From Nocardioides campestrisoli (lineage in GTDB: Bacteria > Actinomycetota > Actinomycetes > Propionibacteriales > Nocardioidaceae): DNA of 64,000 nt. The DNA is taken from the NCBI RefSeq assembly GCF_013624435.2, contig NZ_CP061768.1, positions 1,642,001 through 1,706,000 of the forward strand. The letters are read 5' to 3'. Within the stretch, counting starts at the first letter, position 1, and each line of letters starts with the position of its first letter. The notes under the pieces are model-generated. The model was not told where the DNA came from. It did no database searches and saw only the letters and a program-made list of their open reading frames with translations. Below, one piece after another: positions 41,279-49,695 of this stretch. Both the position numbers and the translations under genes were made by a program.

Positions 41279-42493
41279 GTGGCGTCGTCCCCTCGCTCCG
41301 ACCCGGCGGTGGTCGCGGTCGAGGACCGGCTGCACGCCGCCCTCGCAGTGCTGAGGGTCGTGGTCACGGTCAACATGCTGGCGATGGCCGCCTGGCGCTG
41401 GGACAACCACGTGCGCCCGGGGGCCACCCTCCTGGTGCTGGCCGGGCTCACGGCCTGGACGGTGTTCGCGCTGTACGCCTACCGGATGCCGTGGCGGCGT
41501 ACCGCCTGGCTGCTGGCCGCCGACCTCGCCGTGGCGGTCGCCGCCCTGGCCGTGACCCCGTGGCTCAAGGGCGAGGGGTTCCGCGCCACGGTGCCCGGCT
41601 ACTGGGTGATGGGCGCCCTCCTGGCCTGGTCCATCTCCTGGCGCTGGCGCGGCGGCCTGCTCGCCGGGGCGGTGCTGGCGCTCACCGACGTGCTCATCCG
41701 GGAGCAGCTGACCCAGACCAACTACGGCCACGTCTTCCTGCTCCTGCTGGGCGGGTGCGTGGTGGGCTACCTGTGCCAGTCGCTTCAGCAGATGGCGGCC
41801 GAGCGGGCGCGCGCCGAGCGCGAGGCAGCCGCTGCGCAGGAGCGTGCCCGGCTCTCCCGGGCGGTGCACGACGGCGTGCTGCAGGTGCTGAGCCTGGTGC
41901 AGCGCGCCGGCCGCGACGCCTCGGTGACCCGCGACCCGGCCCAGGTGCTGGGCACGCTCGGAACCCTGGCGGCCGAGCAGGAGACCCGGCTGCGCTCGCT
42001 GATCCGCGCACAGGACAGCGTGCAGTCCGCCCCCGCCACGGTGCCGGCGGGAGAGGCGCCGGCGAGCGGTGCGCCGGTGGACCTCTCGGCCGCGCTCGAG
42101 ACGCTGGCCACCCCCACCGTCACGGTGGTCACGCCGGGGACCGAGGTGCCGATGCCGGCGGCCCGGGCGGCCGAGCTCGTGGCGGCCGTGGCTGCCTGTC
42201 TGGACAACGTGCGGATGCACGTCGGCCTGACCGCTCCCGCGTGGGTCTTCCTCGAGCAGGTGGGGGAGCAGGTGACGGTGAGCGTGCGCGACGAGGGACC
42301 GGGCATCGGGGCCGAGCGGCTGGCCGAGGCCGAGCGGGAGGGCCGGCTCGGTGTCGCCTCCTCGATCCGCGGGCGGATCGAGGAGCTGGGTGGGTCCTGC
42401 GTCCTGAGCACGGGGAGCGGCGGTACGGAGTGGGAGCTGAGCGTCCCGGTGAGGGACCGCTCGGCATCCGCAGTCGGGCAGGTGCACCGATGA
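41279..42493 (+). CDS. MacS-type sensor histidine kinase
   Basis: The 404-residue kinase has five to six N-terminal helices (22-165) and then the HisKA_3-like RLSRAVHDGVLQVLSL with His197. A compact ATPase domain (about 285-395) carries CLDNVRMHV for the N box and VRDEGPGIG for the G box; the N box is less conserved than usual. It is named for the MacS family of actinobacterial kinases. Its partner regulator lies two genes downstream. GTG 41279 starts just after plsC. The stop overlaps the next gene (ATGA). Confidence 0.85.
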   Translation: MASSPRSDPAVVAVEDRLHAALAVLRVVVTVNMLAMAAWRWDNHVRPGATLLVLAGLTAWTVFALYAYRMPWRRTAWLLAADLAVAVAALAVTPWLKGEGFRATVPGYWVMGALLAWSISWRWRGGLLAGAVLALTDVLIREQLTQTNYGHVFLLLLGGCVVGYLCQSLQQMAAERARAEREAAAAQERARLSRAVHDGVLQVLSLVQRAGRDASVTRDPAQVLGTLGTLAAEQETRLRSLIRAQDSVQSAPATVPAGEAPASGAPVDLSAALETLATPTVTVVTPGTEVPMPAARAAELVAAVAACLDNVRMHVGLTAPAWVFLEQVGEQVTVSVRDEGPGIGAERLAEAEREGRLGVASSIRGRIEELGGSCVLSTGSGGTEWELSVPVRDRSASAVGQVHR

Positions 42494-43032
42494 CCATCCA
42501 CACCAGCCACCCGTTCGCCACCCCCGAGCCCGAGCGGAGCGCGGCCCGCCGCCTGCGGGGGCGGCTCGGGGGCGCGGTGAGCCTGTGGACCGCCGGGCAG
42601 GGCGACCGGCGAGCGGGCCTGACCGTCTCCTCCCTGCTGGTGGCCGACGGCGAACCGGGGCGGGTGCTGGGGCTGCTGGACCCCGACGCCGACCTGACCG
42701 AGGAGCTGCTCGCGACCGGACGTGGTCTGGTCCACCTGCTGAGGTGGGAGCACCGGGACCTCGCCGAGGTGTTCGCCGGGGTCGCCCCGGCCCCGGGCGG
42801 TCCGTTCCGGACCGGCGACTTCGTCGAGCACCCCGCCGGCCCCCGGCTCACCACGGCCGACGGCTGGGCCGCGGTCTCGGTGCAGGAGACCACCGAGGCC
42901 GGCTGGTCCACGCTGGTCACCTGCGTCCTGGACGAGGTGGACCTCGACGCCCCGGAGGGCCGCGAGGAGGATCCGCTGCTGCACCGGCGCGGTCGCTACC
43001 GGCGCGTGCGCGCCACCGGCTCCGGCCAGTAG
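42490..43032 (+). CDS. Flavin reductase-like (FMN-binding split barrel) protein
   Basis: The 180-residue protein has the flavin-reductase-like split-barrel fold: GGAVSLWTAG, then AGLTVSSLLVADGEPGRVLGLL in the FMN-binding half, and VLDEVDL near the end. It could bind FMN and reduce it with NAD(P)H, or act as a flavin or redox sensor. It is wedged between a sensor kinase and its regulator and overlaps the kinase by four bases, so it is part of the same transcript. The last bases of its stop form the -10 of the regulator gene. Confidence 0.8.
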   Translation: MTIHTSHPFATPEPERSAARRLRGRLGGAVSLWTAGQGDRRAGLTVSSLLVADGEPGRVLGLLDPDADLTEELLATGRGLVHLLRWEHRDLAEVFAGVAPAPGGPFRTGDFVEHPAGPRLTTADGWAAVSVQETTEAGWSTLVTCVLDEVDLDAPEGREEDPLLHRRGRYRRVRATGSGQ

Positions 43033-43035
43033 GGT
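43030..43035 (+). promoter_or_regulatory. -10 element of the response-regulator gene, on a stop codon
   Basis: TAGGGT ends seven bases before GTG 43043. Its TAG is the stop codon of the flavin-reductase-like gene. Confidence 0.5.
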
Positions 43036-43042
43036 CCCTGCC

Positions 43043-43705
43043 GTGGGGGAGCAGCCGGTGCGGGTGATGGTGGTCGACGACCACCCGATGTGGCGCGACG
43101 CCGTCGAGCGCGACCTGCAGCAGGCCGGTTTCGACGTGGTCGCGGTCGCTGCGGACGGTCGGCAGGCGCTGGCCCGGTTCCCCGCGGCCCGCCCCCAGGT
43201 CGTCGTGCTGGACCTGCAGATCCCGGAGCCGAACGGGGTGGAGGTCACCCGCCAGGTGCTCACGACGGATCCGTCGGCCCGGGTGCTGATCCTCTCGGCC
43301 TCCGGCGAGCAGGCCGACGTGCTGGAGGCGGTCAAGGCGGGGGCGACCGGCTACCTGGTCAAGTCCGCCTCCCGGGCCGAGCTGCTCGACGCCGTACGTC
43401 GGGTGGCGGCCGGCGACTCGGTCTTCACCCCCGGCCTGGCCGGGTTGGTGCTGGGGGAGTTCCGGCGGATGGAGGACCCCGCGGGGCCGGGCCCGCTGTC
43501 CGGGCCGGAGTCGCTCACCGAGCGGGAGACGGAGGTGCTGCGGATGGTGGCCAAGGGACTGGGCTACAAGCAGATCGCCGAGCGGCTGGTCATCTCGCAC
43601 CGCACCGTGCAGAACCACGTCCAGAACACCCTGCGCAAGCTGCAGATGCACAACCGGGTGCAGCTCACCCGCTACGCCATCGAGCAGGGCCTCGACGCCG
43701 AGTGA
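43043..43705 (+). CDS. NarL/LuxR-family response regulator
   Basis: The 220-residue regulator has the receiver acidic pair in VVDDHPMW (Asp12, Asp13), Asp57 in VVVLDLQIPEP as acceptor and Lys107 in GYLVKSAS. A LuxR-type helix-turn-helix (about 157-215, TERETEVLRMVAKG and SHRTVQNHVQNTLRKLQ) follows. It should be the partner of the MacS-type kinase two genes upstream. A -10 on the previous stop codon would let it be transcribed independently of the kinase. It converges with the MpaB-like gene. Confidence 0.92.
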   Translation: MGEQPVRVMVVDDHPMWRDAVERDLQQAGFDVVAVAADGRQALARFPAARPQVVVLDLQIPEPNGVEVTRQVLTTDPSARVLILSASGEQADVLEAVKAGATGYLVKSASRAELLDAVRRVAAGDSVFTPGLAGLVLGEFRRMEDPAGPGPLSGPESLTERETEVLRMVAKGLGYKQIAERLVISHRTVQNHVQNTLRKLQMHNRVQLTRYAIEQGLDAE

Positions 43706-43732
43706 GCAGCCGGCGCCGCCGGGTCGCGGCCC

Positions 43733-44995
43733 TCACCGGCCCGACGCCGGGGCCTGCCCGTCGTCGCCGGCCGGGACCCTGGCCGGATGTGGCTGGCCGC
43801 CTGGTGCCGCGTCGACCAGGTCGTGCTGGACCGAGTACCGCGCGCGTAGCCGGGCGTCCTGCCTGAGCCGGTACCGCTCGCCGCGTGCGGTTCGGCGGGC
43901 GAGCGTGCCGGGGACCCGATCGACCGCCGCGTTGAGGGTGCCGAGCACCGGGCCGAGGGCGCGGACCAGGAGCTTGACCCGGCTCTCCGGGATGCCCAGC
44001 TCGTCGGCCACCTGGTCGCCCAGGAAGACCCGCTCGAGTCCGTGCACCGTGGGCGGGGCGAGGACGTGCAGCCGGGGGTACGGGAGGAGCTCCTCGATCT
44101 CGGGCACCAGGAAGTCGGAGTTGATCGAGCCGACCAGGCGTCGGCAGTAGTCCTCCACCTCCGGCCGGGTGAGCAGGTAGATCTCCTCGAGCGCCTCCTG
44201 GTCCGCACGCCCCTGCGGCAGCAGGTCGGGGTCAATGCCCAGCAGGTGCCCGATGTAGCGCCACCGGGCGTAGTAGCCGGCCACCTCGTGGGGCAGGTAG
44301 GGGGCGCCGATCGCGCGCATCCCACGCAGCGGGATGAGGCAGAACTCGATCAGCGTGTAGGCGAGGAAGGCCTGGCTGATCGGTACCCCCCAGGCGGGTG
44401 CGTCCCAGCGCTCGTCGTGGCTCAGCGCGTGGCGGACCAGCGCGTGGATGATCCGCACCCGGACCGTGAGCTCGAAGCCCCGGCCGTGGCGGTGTAGTCC
44501 GCCCGCGGCGGTGGACTCGACCAGCCACGAGGCCACCTCGATGGTGCGGGCGCCGGCGCTGTCGATGTAGCGGCCGGTCATCTCCAGCGGGCGCGACGCC
44601 GCAGAGTTGGCGTAGCCGCTGACCAGGGAGGCGGCTCCCAGCACGATGCCGGCCTGGCGGGTGTACCGACCCAGGTACTGGGCGGAGCTGTCGATCGCGG
44701 CCAGGTCGACCCAGGACGGCACGTCGTCGAGCTCGGCGAAGAGCGCGACCAGGGAGTCAGGGGCGTCCGGCACCGCGGCGATGCCGCTGCGGCAGGCGGT
44801 GCGCAGCATCTTCATCGCCCGGCCGTGCCCGACCGTGGCGAAGTCGGCGACGAACGCGTCGGCCAGGAGGTCGCCCTCCCACATCGCCTCGAAGTACCTC
44901 GGCGCGAGCCGGGGGAACCTCGCGGCTGCCTCGTCGGCGCAGCGCACGCTGCTGGGCATGCGCGGGCTCTGCCGGCGTGGTGTGCTCTGGGTCAC
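43733..44995 (-). CDS. MpaB/latex-clearing-like (DUF2236) oxygenase-family protein
   Basis: The 420-residue protein belongs to the DUF2236 family that includes MpaB and the rubber oxygenase Lcp, probable heme proteins. Segments such as RYFEAMWEGDLLADAF, ARTIEVASWLVES, VRIIHALVRHALS and AFLAYTLIEFCLIPL are typical, with histidines that could hold the heme. The substrate is unknown. GTG 44995 is chosen because TAGGCT lies six bases upstream. The coiled-coil gene starts only 23 bases away on the other strand, with overlapping promoters. Confidence 0.82.
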   Translation of the reverse strand: MTQSTPRRQSPRMPSSVRCADEAAARFPRLAPRYFEAMWEGDLLADAFVADFATVGHGRAMKMLRTACRSGIAAVPDAPDSLVALFAELDDVPSWVDLAAIDSSAQYLGRYTRQAGIVLGAASLVSGYANSAASRPLEMTGRYIDSAGARTIEVASWLVESTAAGGLHRHGRGFELTVRVRIIHALVRHALSHDERWDAPAWGVPISQAFLAYTLIEFCLIPLRGMRAIGAPYLPHEVAGYYARWRYIGHLLGIDPDLLPQGRADQEALEEIYLLTRPEVEDYCRRLVGSINSDFLVPEIEELLPYPRLHVLAPPTVHGLERVFLGDQVADELGIPESRVKLLVRALGPVLGTLNAAVDRVPGTLARRTARGERYRLRQDARLRARYSVQHDLVDAAPGGQPHPARVPAGDDGQAPASGR

Positions 44996-45001
44996 GTGGG
45001 C

Positions 45002-45007
45002 AGCCTA
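45002..45007 (-). promoter_or_regulatory. -10 element of the MpaB-like gene, overlapping a divergent one
   Basis: TAGGCT on the minus strand ends six bases before GTG 44995. Bases 45006-45007 are shared with the plus-strand element of the neighbouring gene. Confidence 0.55.
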
Positions 45008-45011
45008 TGCT
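45006..45011 (+). promoter_or_regulatory. -10 element of the coiled-coil gene, overlapping a divergent one
   Basis: TATGCT ends seven bases before GTG 45019. It contains the ATG at 45007 that could be mistaken for the start codon. Confidence 0.5.
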
Positions 45012-45018
45012 CAACCGC

Positions 45019-45951
45019 GTGCCGACGGACCCCCTCATCGCGCTCGCCGACGAGCTCTACGCCTTGCCACTGGCTCAGTTCACGCCGGTCCGCGACGCCC
45101 GGGCCCGCGAGCTCCGAGCCGAGGACCGCCCGCTGTCGGACCGGGTCAAGAGGCTGCGCAAGCCGTCGTTGGCCGCCTGGGTGCTCAACCTGCTGGTGCG
45201 CCGCGAGCCCGAGCAGGTCGATCAGGTGCTGGCTGTCGGCGAGGCGCTGCGCGAGGCGCAGGCGACCTTGGACGCGGAGCAGCTCCGGGCGCTGACCAGG
45301 CAGCGACGGCAGGTCACCGCGGCCCTGGCCACCTCCGCGCGGGCACGGGCGCGCGAGGAGGGGGTGCGGGTGACCGAGGCGGTCGCCGAGCAGCTGGAGG
45401 CGAGCCTGACCGCGGCGCTCCTGGACGAGGGGGCTGCGGCCGCGCTGCGCTCCGGCCTGCTGGTCGCCGCTCTGCACGCGACGGGGGTGGAGGCGGCGGA
45501 CGTGGCTGCGGCGGTGGCGCTGCCCGAGGCTCTGGGGCAGGTGGCGAGTCCACGCGGTCCGGAGGCCGGGTCCGAGGTCGAGCAGGCCTCGCCGAGGCCG
45601 GACCTGCGGGTGGTCCCCGATCCCGAGGCGGACCTGAAGCGGAGACGGGCAGCCACCGAGGCGCTGGACACGGCCCGGGCGCACCTCGCACGCGTGCAGG
45701 AGGAGGAGCGGGAGGCCGGGAAGACGGTCGCGGAGCTGGAGGCGCGCAGCCTGCAGCTGGTCGCGGAGGCCGAGGAGCTGCGCCGACGCCTGGCCGAGCT
45801 GGAGTCCACCGCCGAGGAGGTGGACCAGGAGCTCGAGGAGGCCGAGGAGGAGGCGGGCGAGGCGCGCGCGAGCGTGGCCGAGGCCGAGGCCGAGGTGGCG
45901 CGGGCCCAGGAGGCGCTGGACGCCCTCGGCCCTCGACGTGGGCGCCGCTGA
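45019..45951 (+). CDS. Conserved helical/coiled-coil protein of unknown function
   Basis: The 310-residue protein is almost entirely alpha-helical, Ala/Glu/Arg-rich and without membrane helices. The N-terminal part (PTDPLIALADELYALPLAQF and RLRKPSLAAWVLNLLVR) recurs in other actinobacteria. The C-terminal third (about 205-305) is a strong coiled coil with heptad Leu/Glu/Ala patterns. It may be a structural or scaffold protein, but no role is recognised. The start is GTG 45019 on the leaderless criterion; ATG 45007 is the alternative. It converges on glpK. Confidence 0.75.
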   Translation: MPTDPLIALADELYALPLAQFTPVRDARARELRAEDRPLSDRVKRLRKPSLAAWVLNLLVRREPEQVDQVLAVGEALREAQATLDAEQLRALTRQRRQVTAALATSARARAREEGVRVTEAVAEQLEASLTAALLDEGAAAALRSGLLVAALHATGVEAADVAAAVALPEALGQVASPRGPEAGSEVEQASPRPDLRVVPDPEADLKRRRAATEALDTARAHLARVQEEEREAGKTVAELEARSLQLVAEAEELRRRLAELESTAEEVDQELEEAEEEAGEARASVAEAEAEVARAQEALDALGPRRGRR

Positions 45952-45984
45952 CGGTCCGGTCGGCAGGTCGGTCGTCCAGCCCGG

Positions 45985-47457
45985 TCAGTCCTGGTCCCAG
46001 CCCTTGGCGCGCTCGACGGCCCGGGTCCAGCGCCCGTACGCCGCCTCCGCGACGTCGGGGTCGCCCGTGGGCTCGAAGCGCCGGTCGAGCTGCCAGGTGT
46101 CGCGCAGCTGGTCGGTGGAGTCCCAGACCCCGGTCCCGAGACCGGCCAGGAAGGCGGCGCCGAGCGCGGTGGTCTCGACGATCCGGGGCCGCTCGACCGG
46201 GAGGCGCACCTGGTCGGCCTGGATCTGGCAGAGCAGGCTGTTGGCGGCCGCCCCGCCGTCCACCCGCAGGGAGGAGAGCGCGGGCATGGTCGCCAGCACG
46301 TCCTGGACCTCGAACGCGATCGCCTCCAGCGTGGCCCGCACCACCTGCGCCCGGCTGGTGCCGCGGGTGATGCCGATCATCAGCCCGCGCGCGTGCGGGT
46401 CCCAGTGCGGAGCCCCCAGCCCGGTCAGCGCGGGGACGAACACCAGCCCGCCCGAGTCCGGGACGGTCGCGGCGATCCCCTCCGTCTCGGCCGCGGAACC
46501 GATGATCCCCAGGCCGTCACGCAGCCACTGGACCGCGGCGCCGGTGACGAAGATCGAGCCCTCCAGCGCATAGGTCAGGGTCCCGTCGGGGCTGCGCCAG
46601 GCAGCGGTGGAGAGCAGCCCCGTGTCGGAGCGGGGGAGCGTGGTCCCGGCGTTGGTCAGGATGAACGAGCCGGTGCCGTAGGTGCACTTGGTGTCACCCT
46701 CCTCGAAGCAGGTCTGCCCGAACAGGGCCGCCTGCTGGTCGCCGGCGATCCCGGCCACCGGGAGGGAGAGACCGCAGAAGGCGGCGGGGTCGGTGACCCC
46801 GACCTCGCCCCAGCTCGGCACGATCTCGGGCAGCGCGTCCCGCGGGACCCCGAAGAGCGTGCAGAGCTCGTCGGACCAGTCGCCGGTCTGCAGGTCGAAG
46901 AGCAGGGTGCGGGAGGCGTTCGAGACGTCGGTGACGTGCCACGTGCCCCGGGTCATCCGGGCGATGAGGTAGGAGTCGACGGTGCCCACCGCGTAGCGTC
47001 CCGACTCCACCAGCGCCCAGGTGTGCGGTTCGTGCTCCCGCATCCAGGCGAGCTTGGTGGCCGAGAAGTACGGGTCGAGACGCAGCCCGGTGAGCTCCGC
47101 GACCCGGCCCTCGTGCCCCTCCTTGCGCAGGCGCGCGCAGAGGTCGGCGGTCCGGCGGTCCTGCCAGACGATGGCGCGGCGCGGGGAGCCGAGGGTCTCG
47201 CGGTCCCACAGGAGCACGGTCTCGCGCTGGTTGGTGATGCCCAGAGCGGTGAGCTCGGAGGCGTCGACCTGGTCGAGGACCTGACGGGTGGCCTCCAGCG
47301 TGGCCTGCCAGATCTCCTCGGGTGAGTGCTCCACCCAGCCCGGGCGAGGGAAGTGCTGGCCGAACTCCTGGTATCCCCGGGTGGTGATCGCACCCTCGGG
47401 CGAGATCACCACCGCGGTGACCCCCGTGGTGCCGGCGTCGATGGCCAGGATGCTCAT
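45985..47457 (-). CDS. glpK: Glycerol kinase
   Basis: The 490-residue FGGY kinase phosphorylates glycerol to glycerol-3-phosphate. It has DAGTTGVTAVV for ATP, GITNQRETVLLWDR and WQDRRTADLC for glycerol, and the later GTGSFILTNAG and RVDGGAAANSLLCQIQAD. Length is normal. GGAGG lies about nine bases before ATG 47457, which also overlaps the DUF1028 stop by four bases, so the two are co-expressed. No glycerol facilitator or glpD is in the window. Confidence 0.96.
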   Translation of the reverse strand: MSILAIDAGTTGVTAVVISPEGAITTRGYQEFGQHFPRPGWVEHSPEEIWQATLEATRQVLDQVDASELTALGITNQRETVLLWDRETLGSPRRAIVWQDRRTADLCARLRKEGHEGRVAELTGLRLDPYFSATKLAWMREHEPHTWALVESGRYAVGTVDSYLIARMTRGTWHVTDVSNASRTLLFDLQTGDWSDELCTLFGVPRDALPEIVPSWGEVGVTDPAAFCGLSLPVAGIAGDQQAALFGQTCFEEGDTKCTYGTGSFILTNAGTTLPRSDTGLLSTAAWRSPDGTLTYALEGSIFVTGAAVQWLRDGLGIIGSAAETEGIAATVPDSGGLVFVPALTGLGAPHWDPHARGLMIGITRGTSRAQVVRATLEAIAFEVQDVLATMPALSSLRVDGGAAANSLLCQIQADQVRLPVERPRIVETTALGAAFLAGLGTGVWDSTDQLRDTWQLDRRFEPTGDPDVAEAAYGRWTRAVERAKGWDQD

Positions 47458-48317
47458 GCCCGTGCTCCTCCCTCGTGGTTCGTGCTGTCCGGGTCGTCGG
47501 TGGTGTCACGGAGGATCTGCAGCACCCGGCGGTCGATCCACTCCGGCTTGAGCCCGGGGGCGACGCGCATCTCGAAGTTCTGCGAGCCGACCCACTCCGC
47601 GACGTGCTCGTGCCCCAGGGTCCGGACCCGTCGCTCGAGCTCCGCGAAGAGCTCTGGTCCCACCGGCTCCCGCTCCTCGGGGGTGGAGGCGGTGAGGTAG
47701 AAGTCGTTGAGGTCGAGCAGCCGGGTCAGCTCGACGACGGGGTCCGGGTGGTCGTCGACGCGCAGGTCGACGGCCACGTCGTCCCGGCCGCCGTAGCCGG
47801 CGCCTTCGCGGACCACGAAGAGCGCCGCGGACTGTCGGCCCCGACGGTCACCGCCGGCGGCGTCGCCCGCGGCCAGCGCGGCCAGCAGCCGTCGGGCGAA
47901 GGGCAGGGAGCCGCTCGTCTCCCACGTCTCGACCATGGCGTCCAGCACCTGCGGCCCGGCCAGGATGTTGCCCTGCGCGCAGTAGGCCTCACCGGTGCGG
48001 TGCCCGGCCCAGTCGAAGCAGCGGTCCCCGGTGAAGGCCGCGACCCCTCCCTCGGCGTCGACCAGGCCGACCTGCCGGTCGTCGCGCCCGGGGTCGTCCT
48101 CGAGCAGCCGAGCCAGCGCCACCTCGGCGGTGGCACCCTCGTCCAGCAGGGCCAGCGCCTCGCCCTTCCAGGCGACGTTGGCGTCCGCCTGGGTGGCGAT
48201 GGCGCCCAGGCCGGCGACGGCGGCCGGCACGGCACTGCCCACCGACAGGAACTTCGAGGCGACGACGACCCCCCAGGAGAGGCCGTCGTCGCTGCGCGCC
48301 ACCAGCGAGAACGTCAT
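47454..48317 (-). CDS. DUF1028 family protein (Ntn-hydrolase-like)
   Basis: The 287-residue protein matches DUF1028, whose members have an N-terminal-nucleophile-hydrolase-like fold. MTFSLVARSDDGLSWGVVVAS and QADANVAWKGEALALL are family motifs, and GHRTGEAYCAQGNILAGP is the most conserved patch. The enzymatic activity is unknown. The start at ATG 48317 is set by TAGGGT six bases upstream. Coupling to glpK by an ATGA overlap hints at a link to glycerol or peptide use, which is only contextual. Confidence 0.85.
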   Translation of the reverse strand: MTFSLVARSDDGLSWGVVVASKFLSVGSAVPAAVAGLGAIATQADANVAWKGEALALLDEGATAEVALARLLEDDPGRDDRQVGLVDAEGGVAAFTGDRCFDWAGHRTGEAYCAQGNILAGPQVLDAMVETWETSGSLPFARRLLAALAAGDAAGGDRRGRQSAALFVVREGAGYGGRDDVAVDLRVDDHPDPVVELTRLLDLNDFYLTASTPEEREPVGPELFAELERRVRTLGHEHVAEWVGSQNFEMRVAPGLKPEWIDRRVLQILRDTTDDPDSTNHEGGARA

Positions 48318-48323
48318 GGCCAG

Positions 48324-48329
48324 ACCCTA
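48324..48329 (-). promoter_or_regulatory. -10 element of the DUF1028-glpK operon
   Basis: TAGGGT on the minus strand ends six bases before ATG 48317. Confidence 0.55.
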
Positions 48330-48389
48330 GTGGTCCCTCGGGGTCCTTCAGCGGTCCGGTGTGCGGGTCCGGGTGGGGCGCGGCCAGGC

Positions 48390-49589
48390 TCAGCGCTGGC
48401 CGGTCCAGCGCAGCACGTCGGTGAACCACGGCTGGTCGACGTCGAAGGCCTTGTGGCCAGCGATCCGGTCCAGCTCGATGGCCCGCAGCTCGTCGCCGCG
48501 GTCCTCGTCGTGACCGATCACGCCGGACTCGCCGCGCAGGGCGGAGGCGACCGCGAGCTCGGCGAACTCGGCGATCATCGCCAGGTCGGTCTCGTTGGCC
48601 GCCGCCGAGCGGGAGAAGTACCCCGACTTCTGCACCATCTTCTTCTCCGCCCCGATCCGCTGGGCGAACTCCTGGGCGAAGTACTTGCCGGGGTTGATGG
48701 TGTCGAGCTTGACGTGGCCGAAGGCGTCCCGGTCCACCGGCGTGCCGGAGCGCTCCAGCTCCTCGACGATGTCGGCGACCCCGGCCCCCTCGGCCAGGAA
48801 GATGTTGACGCAGCCGATCTCGTCCATCACCTTCCGCAACCGCCGGCCCTCGGCCTCCAGGTCGACGTGCAGCTCGGGCAGGTAGACGGCGTGCACGGCC
48901 CACCGCTCCGGCGTCAGCCCCAGGCTCGGCAGCCACTCCTGCTCGGCGTGCCAGGCCATGTAGTCGCGCGCCGCGGCCGCGGTCAGCCATCCGCAGTTGC
49001 GGCCCATGACCTCGTGCACGATCAGCATCCGCGGGTTCGAGCCGTGCTCGGCCAGCACGTTGCGCGCGAACAGCGACGCCTGCTCGGCGGCGGTCAGGGC
49101 GCCCAGGCTCTGCCGCACCGGCACGATGTCGTTGTCGATGGTCTTGGGGAGCCCGACCACGGTCAGCTCGATCTCGCGCTCCGCGAGGTAGGCGGCCAGG
49201 TCCGCGGCGGCGGTGTTGGTGTCGTCGCCGCCGATGGTGTGCAGCACCGAGACTCCGTCGGCGACGAGACGGTCGGCTGCGACCTGCAGCGCGGTCTGGT
49301 CGGGACCGATCAGCCCCCGCTTGCGGCAGTCCTCGTCGTTGGTCAGCTTGACCCGGCTGTTGCCCAGGGGGCTCCCGCCGAACCGGTCCAGCACGTCGGC
49401 GCCGCTGCGGGCGGCGTCGTCGACCAGCACGCTGTCGCCGGTGAGCAGCCCCTGGTAGCCGTGGCGGTAGCCGAGGATCTCGGTCTCGGGGGACTCCCGG
49501 CTCCAGGTCCGGATGAGCGCGCCCACCGCAGCAGACAGGCAGGGGGCGTATCCGCCGGCGGTCAGGACAGCGACGCGTTGGGGTGCCAT
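48390..49589 (-). CDS. pfp: Phosphofructokinase with pyrophosphate-type signatures
   Basis: The 399-residue protein belongs to the 6-phosphofructokinase family. Two residues that decide the phosphate donor point to pyrophosphate: GGDDTN at 120-125 (ATP enzymes have GGDGS/T) and PKTIDND at 148-154 (ATP enzymes have PGTIDND). It would then catalyse the reversible PPi + fructose-6-phosphate reaction. MGRNCGW is the fructose-6-phosphate segment. ATG 49589 is set by TAGGAT six bases upstream. It is divergent from the permease gene. Confidence 0.9.
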   Translation of the reverse strand: MAPQRVAVLTAGGYAPCLSAAVGALIRTWSRESPETEILGYRHGYQGLLTGDSVLVDDAARSGADVLDRFGGSPLGNSRVKLTNDEDCRKRGLIGPDQTALQVAADRLVADGVSVLHTIGGDDTNTAAADLAAYLAEREIELTVVGLPKTIDNDIVPVRQSLGALTAAEQASLFARNVLAEHGSNPRMLIVHEVMGRNCGWLTAAAARDYMAWHAEQEWLPSLGLTPERWAVHAVYLPELHVDLEAEGRRLRKVMDEIGCVNIFLAEGAGVADIVEELERSGTPVDRDAFGHVKLDTINPGKYFAQEFAQRIGAEKKMVQKSGYFSRSAAANETDLAMIAEFAELAVASALRGESGVIGHDEDRGDELRAIELDRIAGHKAFDVDQPWFTDVLRWTGQR

Positions 49590-49595
49590 CGCCCC

Positions 49596-49601
49596 ATCCT
49601 A
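49596..49601 (-). promoter_or_regulatory. -10 element of the phosphofructokinase gene
   Basis: TAGGAT on the minus strand ends six bases before ATG 49589. Confidence 0.55.
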
Positions 49602-49629
49602 GGTCGTCGCGCGCCCTGCGGGCAGTTCC

Positions 49630-49658
49630 TTGCCAGTCCTCACGGTTGGGACCAGAGT
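49630..49658 (+). promoter_or_regulatory. Possible promoter of the permease gene
   Basis: TTGCCA (49630-49635) and CAGAGT (49653-49658) are separated by 17 bases, about 38 bases before ATG 49696. The match is modest. Confidence 0.35.
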
Positions 49659-49695
49659 GGTGCCGACAGCTCGGGCGCAGGGGTGGGGAGAATCG

